Shown piece after piece: positions 36,395-45,092 of a stretch of DNA of 64,000 bases. The stretch covers positions 1 through 64,000 of the forward strand of contig DXKH01000137.1 in assembly GCA_019415335.1 (NCBI GenBank). Reading direction: 5' to 3'. The translations under genes were made by a program, and so were the position numbers. Positions within the stretch are counted from its first letter, which is position 1. Every line of letters starts with the position of its first letter. Source of the DNA: Citrobacter sp. (GTDB lineage Bacteria > Pseudomonadota > Gammaproteobacteria > Enterobacterales > Enterobacteriaceae). Below the pieces are notes generated by a model that was not told the DNA's origin, searched no databases, and was given only the letters and a program-made list of their open reading frames with translations.

Positions 36395-38020
36395 TTACGC
36401 CACTTCAAGCACCTCATTCGTGGACTTCACTCCCTGATGCATCAGCATCATGAGCGCCTCCAGCACACCGCCGCCTATCGCTCTCGCCTTATCGGAGACG
36501 CTGGTAAAATCGGCCGTCTCGCCACGCGGGTCGATATCACCGATCTTAAAGCCGCCCACCACCGCCAGACCGTCACTTAACAGGCCACGCACCATCCCCG
36601 ACAGCGGTGCTTTGATTTCGTTTTCTCCAATCCAGGCAATCACCTCGCCCTGTTCCACCAGATCGCCTAATTTCACTCTGGCACGCATGATGCCTGCGGC
36701 GGGAGCACGGATCACTCGCCGTGCGGTATGCCCCATGATATTGCCAGGTATCCCGGTATTTTCCTGTGTACAGCCGGCGTAAATCACCTGCCCCAGCCAG
36801 TGTCCACGATTCGTTTCAATCACTGCATCGCAGTCTTCGCCCGCAGCAAACCCAGGCCCCAACGCAATAGTCACGGGCGCCATATCTTTTCGCGTACCCA
36901 GATTTTGTTTCGCCAGAATCGCATCCACTACGCAGACGGGTTTTAGCGCATCGATCAACGAACCGGCGGGATCGACCAGAATCGGGATAAAACCGCGTTC
37001 GGCTAACGCCGCCGCTTCGGCTGACGAGGTGGCCAGCCGGGCCGTCACGCCTTCCACGATCATTTCGCCATCAAAGACGGCCTGTGCAAACGCGACACTA
37101 CGACGAATGACGGTCGGTTTATCCACTTCCAGCATGATCACTTTGAAACCGGCATGGAACAACCGCAGCGCTACGCCGCTGGCAATATCCCCCGCACCGC
37201 GAATTACCACGCGCTGGTGGCCGGACGGGTGCGCGGCGCGCATCATCAGTCCGCCTGGCGCGTTGTTCTTAACCTGCAGGATCTCCGCCAACACGCTGAC
37301 CGCGATTTCCTGCGGCGTTTCAGCACCAATGTTGTAACCCACAGGCGCATGCAGGCGGGCAATATGCTCTTCACCGACGCCCTTTTCCCGCAACTGACGC
37401 ATAAACAACTGCACTTTGCGACGGCTTGCCAGCAACCCCAGCCACGCGACAGGTTGCTCGATCAATTTGTCCAGCGCTTCCCGATCCTGGTTATTCGTCG
37501 CGATAAGCACAAAGTTGTCCGGACGGATCTCCAGCGCATCCACCGCCGCGGAAAAGGAATCGGCATGTAATAGCTGTACCGATGGAGGGAAAGCCTCCGG
37601 ATTAACACTCTCGCGATAAACATCCGCTACAGCAATATCAAACCCTAGCAGCGCCGCACTCTGGGCAATCGCCCGGTTCACATGCCCGCCGCCGATTAGC
37701 ACCAGTCGCGGGCGCAGGCCGTGCACGCTAATAAAGACCGACATCGCGCCGCCGCAGTCCGATCCAACCGCATCAGCACCGTTACGGGCCATCCGACCAT
37801 GAAACATGCGCGGCTTTCTTTCCTGTAACGCCAGCAGCGCCTCGTCGATCACCTTGCGCTCCACCATGCCCCCGCCGATAGTCCCGACGATAGAGCCATC
37901 CTGATGCACCAGCATCTGTGCCGAATGGCGGGGCGTGGAACCCCGGCTATCGACAATCTGCGCCAGTGCAAATGGGCGGTTTTGCTCTTCAAGTTTTGCA
38001 GCCTCTGTGAAAATATTCAT
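36395..38020 (-). CDS. yqeB: XdhC/CoxI-family maturation protein YqeB (selenium-dependent Mo hydroxylase system)
   Basis: The 541-residue protein fuses an N-terminal XdhC/CoxI-like domain with a C-terminal EF2563-type domain. XdhC/CoxI signatures are AQIVDSRGSTPRHSAQMLV, GTIGGGMVE and VLIGGGHVNRAIAQ; the second part has VIRGAGDIASGVALRL. Such proteins deliver finished, sulfurated or selenated molybdenum cofactor to hydroxylases. With YqeC it forms the pair that marks selenium-dependent molybdenum hydroxylases. The start at 38020 follows TTGAGG. It lies 48 bases after yqeC on the same strand. Confidence 0.94.
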   Translation of the reverse strand: MNIFTEAAKLEEQNRPFALAQIVDSRGSTPRHSAQMLVHQDGSIVGTIGGGMVERKVIDEALLALQERKPRMFHGRMARNGADAVGSDCGGAMSVFISVHGLRPRLVLIGGGHVNRAIAQSAALLGFDIAVADVYRESVNPEAFPPSVQLLHADSFSAAVDALEIRPDNFVLIATNNQDREALDKLIEQPVAWLGLLASRRKVQLFMRQLREKGVGEEHIARLHAPVGYNIGAETPQEIAVSVLAEILQVKNNAPGGLMMRAAHPSGHQRVVIRGAGDIASGVALRLFHAGFKVIMLEVDKPTVIRRSVAFAQAVFDGEMIVEGVTARLATSSAEAAALAERGFIPILVDPAGSLIDALKPVCVVDAILAKQNLGTRKDMAPVTIALGPGFAAGEDCDAVIETNRGHWLGQVIYAGCTQENTGIPGNIMGHTARRVIRAPAAGIMRARVKLGDLVEQGEVIAWIGENEIKAPLSGMVRGLLSDGLAVVGGFKIGDIDPRGETADFTSVSDKARAIGGGVLEALMMLMHQGVKSTNEVLEVA

Positions 38021-38068
38021 ACGAACCTCAATGGATATCCTTTCAGTCACCCGGTATTCCCGGCGTCG

Positions 38069-38836
38069 CTATCTCACAAATCTGCGCGCGATTGCGGGCG
38101 TCTCCAGTGCATTCCCCAGCCAGATAGCCTGCACATCACCATCTGATAACGGCTGGATGAGCTCACGTTCATCAATGGCATTCTCAGATTGAGAAAAACG
38201 ATTGAGAAACCAGACGCGTCGACTGGCTGGCGGGGCATTTTTGAATGCCCCCTGTGGATGCTGAACCAGTCGGATAAGCGCCTTCAGCGATAAGGGGGAT
38301 CCTTCCGTCAGACCAGTCATCCCGGCGAACTGCGACCAGCGATGCACCTGCTCTGCCCCCACGCTTTTCCCCAGAAGGTGTCCACCCATAACGGCAATCA
38401 CGCAGCAACTGCTTTCAGGTATGCAAGGTTCGTGCTCATCTGGTGCTTTGAGCGGCATTCCGCGAGCACCGTCTGCTTCGACGAGAACCACATCACATTC
38501 TGATCGTCTGGCTAAGGCATCGATGGCGTCGGGTGAGAAGCCACGCGCTTTTCCCTCTGACGCTTTCCATGACCGAAAGCAGGTTATGACCGGTTGCATT
38601 AAGGCGTGATAGGGCAATCCGGCAGGATCCCGACAGAAAAGCGTCGGCCAGGACGGGTCAGGCAGAAACATATGCGTGCTGGTGGTGATAAATACCCGTC
38701 GCCCTGATAATTGAAAGAGGCGAGCGAGCCAGAAAAGGGTACTGGTTTTCCCACCAGCGCCGACAATTGAAATAACCGTTGGCCGTTTCTGTGCACCTAA
38801 ATCAAAGAATAAAGAAGCAGGACCCGATATACTCAT
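38069..38836 (-). CDS. yqeC: Selenium-cofactor biosynthesis protein YqeC
   Basis: This 255-residue P-loop protein has Walker A IVSIVGAGGKTST near the N-terminus, then ITTSTHMFLP and VLVEADGARGMPLKAP. The family occurs almost only with selenium-dependent molybdenum hydroxylases and YqeB and is thought to help make a labile selenium cofactor. I start at 38836 (MSISGPASLF) because AGAGAGG lies close upstream. It is divergent from mocA. Confidence 0.92.
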   Translation of the reverse strand: MSISGPASLFFDLGAQKRPTVISIVGAGGKTSTLFWLARLFQLSGRRVFITTSTHMFLPDPSWPTLFCRDPAGLPYHALMQPVITCFRSWKASEGKARGFSPDAIDALARRSECDVVLVEADGARGMPLKAPDEHEPCIPESSCCVIAVMGGHLLGKSVGAEQVHRWSQFAGMTGLTEGSPLSLKALIRLVQHPQGAFKNAPPASRRVWFLNRFSQSENAIDERELIQPLSDGDVQAIWLGNALETPAIARRFVR

Positions 38837-38884
38837 AAGCCTCTCTGAAGTGACACAACGTCTAATAGACATTATGGAATCGCC

Positions 38885-39457
38885 ATGCCTGTTGTCGACT
38901 GTATAATTACTGCTGCTGGGTTATCATCCAGAATGGGAAAATGGAAAATGATGTTACCCTGGCATGGGGGAACAATTCTTGATGCAAGTATCAAAAATGC
39001 GCTGCAATTTTGCAACAGAGTGATATTAGTTTCCGGTTATCGCGCAACTGAGATACATAATCGCTATGCGAATCAGCCTAATATTATTATTACGTACAAT
39101 CCGGATTATGCTCAGGGTTTATTTACGTCAATTAAGGTCGGCGCTGCCGCCGTGCACAGCGAGCACTGCTTCATCACGCACGGTGACATGCCTGAACTGA
39201 ACCAAGATATCTTTCGTAAAATCTGGGCTTTACGCAACGATAATGCACTTATCCCCTACTATCACGGCCAGCCTGGCCATCCGATATTACTTTCCCAAAA
39301 ATGCCTGTTGCAGGCCATCTCACAACCGGATGTCAGCAGTATGCGTCAGGCATTACTGCGCGGAAAACATAATATTATTGAAATAAACGATGCCCGTATC
39401 ACTCTGGATATTGATACTCCAGAGGATTTTATCCATGCGCAGAATCGACAGAAATAA
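38885..39457 (+). CDS. mocA: Molybdenum cofactor cytidylyltransferase MocA
   Basis: The 190-residue nucleotidyltransferase of the MobA-like fold has an N-terminal nucleotide loop (LSSRMGKWKMMLPW), THGDMPEL with the metal-binding Asp, and GQPGHPILL. It attaches CMP to molybdopterin-Mo, giving the MCD cofactor used by the XdhA and XdhD families. It is therefore functionally tied to its neighbours. It is divergent from yqeC and lies upstream of the ygfK control region. Confidence 0.94.
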   Translation: MPVVDCIITAAGLSSRMGKWKMMLPWHGGTILDASIKNALQFCNRVILVSGYRATEIHNRYANQPNIIITYNPDYAQGLFTSIKVGAAAVHSEHCFITHGDMPELNQDIFRKIWALRNDNALIPYYHGQPGHPILLSQKCLLQAISQPDVSSMRQALLRGKHNIIEINDARITLDIDTPEDFIHAQNRQK

Positions 39458-39511
39458 ATACTCCTCACAGTTAAACGATTGCGTTCAAATATTCTCTCAC
39501 CTCATTTTTCA

Positions 39512-39528
39512 CTTATCATAATGATAAG
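39512..39528. promoter_or_regulatory. Perfect palindrome upstream of ygfK
   Basis: CTTATCATAATGATAAG has 8-bp arms around one central A and is centred about 178 bp upstream of the -24 element. The core TCATAATGA also appears upstream of xdhA at about 24025-24033. It could be an enhancer for YgeV or a site for another regulator. Confidence 0.55.
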
Positions 39529-39617
39529 AGGTCACCATTTTTGAGAAAATAGAATGCGGCAATGAAATACCTTATCGCAATATCTCTTCCGGCTGATTTT
39601 CATTCTCATTTGGCGTT

Positions 39618-39633
39618 TGTGAGATATTTCACA
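39618..39633. promoter_or_regulatory. CRP-consensus site upstream of ygfK
   Basis: TGTGAGATATTTCACA has both half-sites perfect (TGTGA-N6-TCACA). It is centred about 73 bp upstream of the sigma54 -24 GG. CRP can activate or hinder sigma54 promoters. The location suggests catabolite control of the second hydroxylase operon. Confidence 0.7.
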
Positions 39634-39695
39634 AAGCGGTCTTAAGATTAGAACCGCCTCACAAAATTATATATTTATAGCGCTGCTTTGTCAGA

Positions 39696-39712
39696 GTGGT
39701 GCGAATGTTGCT
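39696..39712 (+). promoter_or_regulatory. Sigma54 promoter of ygfK-ssnA-ygfM-xdhD
   Basis: GTGGTGCGAATGTTGCT has GG at 39698-39699 and GC at 39710-39711, exact -24/-12 spacing. The predicted start is near 39723, which rules out translation starts at 39688. Confidence 0.75.
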
Positions 39713-39831
39713 CTATCTCTCCAAACCGCCGGCTTTATCAGTCCCGGTCAACCAAAACATTTATGAATCGCGCTCCTTCCCGTTGCCTTGCCGCTGCCAG
39801 AAGGAGACCGAGTAAAGCTAAGGAGAGGGTT

Positions 39832-42800
39832 ATGGGGGATATAATGCGTCCGATTCCGTTTGAGGAACTTTTGACGCGCCTATTTGATGAATATCAGCAG
39901 CAGCGCTCTATCTTTGGTATTCCTGAGCAGCAGTTCTATTCACCAGAGAAAGGCAAATCGATAAGCGTATTCGGTGAAACCTGTGCCACCCCCGTCGGCC
40001 CTGCCGCCGGCCCGCACACTCAGCTTGCACAAAATATCATCACTTCCTGGCTGACTGGCGGTCGGTTTATTGAACTCAAAACGGTCCAAATTCTCGATCG
40101 GCTGGAGCTGGAAAAACCCTGTATTGATGCGGAGGATGAGTGCTTCAATACCGAATGGTCGACTGAATTTACGCTGCTGAAAGCGTGGGATGAGTATCTT
40201 AAAGCCTGGTTCGCCCTGCACTTACTGGAACAACTGCTGCAACCTTCAGAATCTGGTGCCGGTAAGTCGTTCATTTTTAATATGAGCGTCGGCTATAACC
40301 TTGACGGCATCAAGCAACCGCCTATGCAGCAGTTCATCGACAACATGATGGACGCATCGGCACATCCTAAGTTCACACAGTATCGTGACACGCTGCAGCA
40401 ATGGCTACACGATGAGACGTTCCTGACACGCCACAACCTGAACGAACATCGGGAACGTCTACAGGCGCTGCCAGCGCGCATTCCCGCAAAACTGGTGCAG
40501 GGCGTCACGCTGTCCACCATGCACGGCTGCCCACCGCACGAAATCGAAGCCATCTGCCGCTACATGCTGGAAGAAAAGGGGCTGAATACCTTTGTGAAGC
40601 TGAATCCGACGCTGCTCGGCTATCCTCGGGTGCGTGAGATTCTGGACAACTGCGGCTTCGGTTATATCGGCTTAAAAGAAGAGTCGTTTGAGCACGATCT
40701 TAAGCTCACCCAGGCGCTGGAAATGTTGCAGCGCCTGATGGCGCTGGCGAAAGAAAAATCACTGGGTTTTGGTGTCAAACTCACCAATACCCTTGGCACC
40801 GTCAATAACAAAGGCGCGCTTCCCGGCGAAGAGATGTATATGTCCGGTCGGGCGCTGTTCCCGCTCTCAATCAACGTGGCAGCCGTGCTTTCCCGGGCGT
40901 TCGACGGCAAATTACCCATCTCCTATTCCGGCGGTGCCAGCCAGTTGACCATCCGCGATATCTTTGACACCGGCATTCGTCCGATCACCATGGCGACCGA
41001 TCTGTTAAAACCTGGCGGTTACCTGCGACTCAGCGCCTGTATGCGTGAGCTGGAGTCCTCGGATGCGTGGGGAATGGAGCATGTCGATGTCGAACGTCTG
41101 AATCGGCTGGCGGAAGAGGCCGTCACGATGGCCTACACCCAGAAACACTGGAAACCTGAAGAGCGTATTGAAGTGGCCGACGGCCTACCGTTGACCGACT
41201 GCTACGTCGCCCCCTGCATTACGGCCTGCGCCATCAAACAGGATATTCCGGAGTATATTCGCCTGCTGGGCGAGCAGCGTTATGCCGACGCGCTGGAGCT
41301 GATTTATCAGCGAAACGCCCTCCCCGCTATCACCGGTCATATCTGCGATCATCAGTGTCAGTACAACTGTACCCGTCTGGACTATGACAGCGCCCTGAAC
41401 ATCCGTGAACTGAAAAAAGTGGCGCTGGAAAAAGGGTGGGATGAATACAAACAGCGCTGGCACAAACCCGCAGGCTCGGGCTCACGTCATCCGGTTGCGA
41501 TCATCGGCGCGGGTCCTGCCGGGCTTGCTGCCGGTTACTTCCTTGCCCGGGCAGGACACCCGGTGACGCTATTCGAGCGCGAAGCCAACGCGGGCGGCGT
41601 GGTGAAAAATATTATTCCTCAGTTCCGTATTCCGGCAGAACTCATCCAGCACGATATCGATTTTGTCGCCGATCACGGCGTGAAGTTCGAATATGGCTGT
41701 GCGCCTGATCTGACCGTACAGGGCCTGAAAGATCAGGGTTTCCACTATGTTCTGATCGCAACCGGTACGGATAAAAACAGCGGCGTGAAGCTCGATGGCG
41801 ACAACCCTAACATCTGGAAATCACTTCCTTTCCTGCGTGAATACAACCAGGGAACTGCGTTGACGCTCGGTAAACATGTAGCGATCGTCGGCGCGGGAAA
41901 CACGGCGATGGACTGCGCCCGTGCGGCACTGCGCGTGCCGGGGGTGGAAAAAGTCACCGTGGTCTACCGTCGTTCTCTGCAGGAGATGCCCGCCTGGCGC
42001 GAAGAGTATGAAGAAGCCCTGCACGATGGGGTTGAGTTCCGTTTCCTCAACAATCCAGAACGTTTTGATGCAGATGGCACACTCACCCTACGCGTCATGA
42101 CGCTCGGGGAGCCGGATGAGAAAGGGCGCCGCCGTCCGGTGGAAACCGACGAAACGCTAACTCTGCACATCGATAGTCTGATTACCGCCATTGGCGAACA
42201 GCAGGATACCGAAGCGCTGAACGCAATGGGCGTACCGCTGGATAGCAAAGGCTGGCCAGAGGTGAGTCACAACGGCGAAACCCGCCTCACCGACGTGTTC
42301 ATGATTGGCGACGTCCAGCGTGGTCCGTCATCCATTGTTGCCGCCATCGGCTCTGCGCGTCGGGCCACGGATACCATCCTCTATAGGGAAAATATCCGTT
42401 CCCACCACGGCGATAAGCGCTGGAATAACGTCAGCCCTGCAGAAATCTATCAGCGTAAAGGCGAGATCGCGGTTGCGAGGGTCGATAAAGACGACCGTGA
42501 CGCCTTTGTCGCCCAGGAAGCGGCCCGCTGCCTTGAATGCAACTATGTCTGCAGCAAATGTGTGGATGTCTGTCCGAACCGTGCCAATGTGTCAATTCCC
42601 GTGCCGGGATTCCAGAACCGTTTCCAGACGCTGCACCTGGACGCTTACTGCAACGAATGCGGTAACTGCGCTCAATTCTGTCCGTGGCAGGGCAAGCCGT
42701 ATAAAGACAAAGTCACGCTCTTTAGCCTGCCGCAGGATTTCGACAACAGCAGCAACCCGGGTTTCCTGGTGGAAGACGATCGGGTCAGGGTCCGGCTGAA

Positions 42801-42936
42801 CGACCAAAGCTGGGTGTTAAACATCAGCCATGATGGGCAGTTCGCCAGCATCCCGCCGGAGCTGGATGACATGTGCCGCGTCATAAGCTATGTCCACCAG
42901 CATCACCATTACCTGTTAGGCCGCGTGGAGGTGTAA
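39832..42936 (+). CDS. ygfK: Iron-sulfur flavoprotein YgfK (putative selenate-reductase/GltD-like electron transfer subunit)
   Basis: The protein has 1,034 residues. The N-terminal part (about 1-440) resembles a dihydroorotate-dehydrogenase-type barrel. A GltD-like module follows: Fe-S cysteines in CYVAPCITACAIKQ (about 457) and HICDHQCQYNC, a FAD site IIGAGPAGLAAGYF (about 556) and an NAD(P)H site IVGAGNTAMDCARA. Two 4Fe-4S motifs end it (CLECNYVCSKCVDVCPN near 901, CNECGNCAQFCPW near 941). It probably feeds or takes electrons for the XdhD/YgfM hydroxylase in anaerobic purine reduction. That role is inferred. The start at 39832 follows TAAGGAGAGGG. Confidence 0.94.
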   Translation: MGDIMRPIPFEELLTRLFDEYQQQRSIFGIPEQQFYSPEKGKSISVFGETCATPVGPAAGPHTQLAQNIITSWLTGGRFIELKTVQILDRLELEKPCIDAEDECFNTEWSTEFTLLKAWDEYLKAWFALHLLEQLLQPSESGAGKSFIFNMSVGYNLDGIKQPPMQQFIDNMMDASAHPKFTQYRDTLQQWLHDETFLTRHNLNEHRERLQALPARIPAKLVQGVTLSTMHGCPPHEIEAICRYMLEEKGLNTFVKLNPTLLGYPRVREILDNCGFGYIGLKEESFEHDLKLTQALEMLQRLMALAKEKSLGFGVKLTNTLGTVNNKGALPGEEMYMSGRALFPLSINVAAVLSRAFDGKLPISYSGGASQLTIRDIFDTGIRPITMATDLLKPGGYLRLSACMRELESSDAWGMEHVDVERLNRLAEEAVTMAYTQKHWKPEERIEVADGLPLTDCYVAPCITACAIKQDIPEYIRLLGEQRYADALELIYQRNALPAITGHICDHQCQYNCTRLDYDSALNIRELKKVALEKGWDEYKQRWHKPAGSGSRHPVAIIGAGPAGLAAGYFLARAGHPVTLFEREANAGGVVKNIIPQFRIPAELIQHDIDFVADHGVKFEYGCAPDLTVQGLKDQGFHYVLIATGTDKNSGVKLDGDNPNIWKSLPFLREYNQGTALTLGKHVAIVGAGNTAMDCARAALRVPGVEKVTVVYRRSLQEMPAWREEYEEALHDGVEFRFLNNPERFDADGTLTLRVMTLGEPDEKGRRRPVETDETLTLHIDSLITAIGEQQDTEALNAMGVPLDSKGWPEVSHNGETRLTDVFMIGDVQRGPSSIVAAIGSARRATDTILYRENIRSHHGDKRWNNVSPAEIYQRKGEIAVARVDKDDRDAFVAQEAARCLECNYVCSKCVDVCPNRANVSIPVPGFQNRFQTLHLDAYCNECGNCAQFCPWQGKPYKDKVTLFSLPQDFDNSSNPGFLVEDDRVRVRLNDQSWVLNISHDGQFASIPPELDDMCRVISYVHQHHHYLLGRVEV

Positions 42937-42938
42937 TC

Positions 42939-44267
42939 ATGTTAATTCTGAAAAATGTCACCGCCGTTCAACTTCATCCGGCCAGCGTGCGTGAAGGGGT
43001 GGATATTGCGATCGACAAAGACGTTATTATTGAGGTGGGTGACGCCCTGACGCAGCGCTACCCGCAGGCGCAATGGAAAGAGATGCATGGACGAATCGTG
43101 ATGCCGGGACTGGTCTGCGCGCATAACCACTTTTATTCCGGTTTATCGCGCGGGATCCAGGCCAATATCGCCCCCAGTCCGGACTTTATCTCAACGTTGA
43201 AAAACCTGTGGTGGCGTCTGGACCGGGCTCTGGACGAAGAGTCGCTCTACTACAGCGGGCTGATCTGCTCAATGGAAGCAATTAAGAGCGGATGCTCTGC
43301 GGTTATCGATCACCACGCTTCGCCGGGCTACATACAGGGTTCGCTCTCTACGCTGCGTTCAGCCTTTTTAAAAGTCGGCCTGCGGGCAATGACCTGCTTT
43401 GAAACCACCGACCGTAACGAGGGAATCAAAGAGCTACAGGCAGGCGTCGAAGAGAATATCCGCTTCGCCCGTCAGATAGACCATGCACGGGAGACCGGTA
43501 GCGAGCCGTATCTGGTGGAAGCGCACATTGGCGCGCACGCTCCGTTTACCGTGCCTGACGCAGGTCTGGAGATGCTGCGCGAGGCCGTCAACGCTACCGG
43601 GCGCGGGCTGCACATCCATGCGGCGGAAGACAGCTACGATGTCTCCCACAGTCATCATCGGTACGGTAAAGATCTGCTGGTCAGACTGGCGGAATATGGG
43701 CTCATCGACCGTAAAACGCTGGTCGCACACGGCCTGTACCTGTCTGCGGAAGATATCGCGCTGCTGAATCAACACGATGCCTTCCTGGTACACAATGCCC
43801 GCTCCAACATGAATAACCATGTGGGCTATAACCACCACCTTACCCATATTCGCAATCTGGCGCTGGGGACGGACGGCATCGGCTCCGACATGCTTGAAGA
43901 GATGAAATTTGCCTTCTTCAAACATCGCGACGCGGGCGGTCCTCTGTGGCCTGACAGCTTTGCGAAAGCGCTGGCGAACGGCAACGAACTGTTGCACCGC
44001 AACTTCGGAGAAAACTTTGGCCAACTGCAAGCCGGTTATAAAGCCGATTTAACCCTCCTCGACTATTCGTCGCCGACGCCGCTGATCGCTGAAAACGTTG
44101 CCGGGCATATCGCTTTCGGTCTCGGTTCAGGCAGCGTGCACAGCGTGATGGTGAATGGCGTGATGGTGTATGAAGACCGTCAGTTCACTTTCGATACCGA
44201 TTCCATTTATGCGCAGGCCCGAAAAGCCGCCGCCAACATGTGGCGACGAATGGATGCGCTGGCATAG
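42939..44267 (+). CDS. ssnA: Amidohydrolase SsnA (aminohydrolase of the purine cluster)
   Basis: The 442-residue metal-dependent hydrolase belongs to the AtzA/TrzN/guanine deaminase group. Metal ligands lie in CAHNHFYSG, AHIGAHAPF, HIHAAED and LGTDGIG. It should deaminate or open a purine-derived ring. Recent work places it in the gut bacterial urate-degradation cluster, but the exact substrate is open. The start at 42939 (MLILKNVTAV) follows GGAGGTG and is 2 bases after the ygfK stop, so the two are coupled. Confidence 0.95.
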   Translation: MLILKNVTAVQLHPASVREGVDIAIDKDVIIEVGDALTQRYPQAQWKEMHGRIVMPGLVCAHNHFYSGLSRGIQANIAPSPDFISTLKNLWWRLDRALDEESLYYSGLICSMEAIKSGCSAVIDHHASPGYIQGSLSTLRSAFLKVGLRAMTCFETTDRNEGIKELQAGVEENIRFARQIDHARETGSEPYLVEAHIGAHAPFTVPDAGLEMLREAVNATGRGLHIHAAEDSYDVSHSHHRYGKDLLVRLAEYGLIDRKTLVAHGLYLSAEDIALLNQHDAFLVHNARSNMNNHVGYNHHLTHIRNLALGTDGIGSDMLEEMKFAFFKHRDAGGPLWPDSFAKALANGNELLHRNFGENFGQLQAGYKADLTLLDYSSPTPLIAENVAGHIAFGLGSGSVHSVMVNGVMVYEDRQFTFDTDSIYAQARKAAANMWRRMDALA

Positions 44268-44273
44268 CCCATA

Positions 44274-44295
44274 CCCTCTCCTGAACGGGAGAGGG
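44274..44295 (+). other. Intergenic hairpin ssnA/ygfM
   Basis: A perfect 8-bp stem CCCTCTCC / GGAGAGGG with loop TGAACG lies between the ssnA stop and ygfM, without a T-run. Confidence 0.7.
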
Positions 44296-44312
44296 AGTGA
44301 TGAGGAATGATG

Positions 44313-45092
44313 ATGATTGAACAATTTTTCAGGCCCGACTCCGTTGACCAGGCGCTGGAACTCAAGCGCCGCTATCAGGAGGACGCCGTCTGGTTTGCCG
44401 GGGGCAGCAAACTCAACGCCACGCCAACGCGTACCCATAAGCGGATTGCCATTTCATTGCAGGATCTGGAACTGGAGTGGATCGACTGGGACAATGGCGC
44501 ATTACGCATTGGGGCGATGACTCGCCTGCAACCGTTACACGACGCTCGTTATCTCCCCGCAGCACTGCGGGAGGCGATCGGCTTTATCTACTCTCGCCAT
44601 TTACGCAACCAGTCAACTCTCGGCGGCGAGATTGCCGCACAACAGCAAGAGTCCGTGTTACTCCCCGTCCTGCTGGCGCTGGACGCCCAGCTGGTGTTTG
44701 GTGATGGCGAAACCCTGTCGCTGGAAAGCTACCTCGCCGATCCACGCGATCGCCTGCTCACCGAAATTATCATTAAAGATCCCTTCCGCCCTTGCGCCAC
44801 CCGCAAAGTGAGCCGTTCACAGGCCGGATTAACCGTCGTGACGGCGGCGGTCGCGTTAACAGAACACGATGGCATTTGCATCGCGCTGGACGGCGTGGCG
44901 GACAAAGCACTGCGCCTGCATGATGTGGAAACACAAACGCGCGAAGGGACGGAACTGGAACAGGCGGTCGCAAACGCCATATTCCCACAGGATGATATTC
45001 GGGGCAGCGCGGCCTATAAGCGCTATATCACTGGCGTGGTCGTAGCCGATCTGTATGCCGACTGTCTGATGGCCGGGGAGGACGTTGTATGA
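44313..45092 (+). CDS. ygfM: FAD-binding hydroxylase subunit YgfM
   Basis: The 259-residue CODH medium-subunit-like FAD protein has FAD motifs VWFAGGSKLNATPTR and RHLRNQSTLGGEIAAQ and the C-terminal FAD-associated domain. It pairs with XdhD as XdhB pairs with XdhA. Three ATGs stand in tandem at 44307-44315. The third (44313) is best spaced from GAGGA and gives the K-12 length. Its stop overlaps the xdhD start. Confidence 0.94.
   Translation: MIEQFFRPDSVDQALELKRRYQEDAVWFAGGSKLNATPTRTHKRIAISLQDLELEWIDWDNGALRIGAMTRLQPLHDARYLPAALREAIGFIYSRHLRNQSTLGGEIAAQQQESVLLPVLLALDAQLVFGDGETLSLESYLADPRDRLLTEIIIKDPFRPCATRKVSRSQAGLTVVTAAVALTEHDGICIALDGVADKALRLHDVETQTREGTELEQAVANAIFPQDDIRGSAAYKRYITGVVVADLYADCLMAGEDVV

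Larger units (their letters stand above)
39458..39831. promoter_or_regulatory. ygfK control region and leader
   Basis: The 374-bp gap contains a 17-bp perfect palindrome at 39512-39528, a CRP-consensus site at 39618-39633, a sigma54 promoter at 39696-39712 and an approximately 109-base leader ending in a strong ribosome-binding site (TAAGGAGAGGG). Confidence 0.7.
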
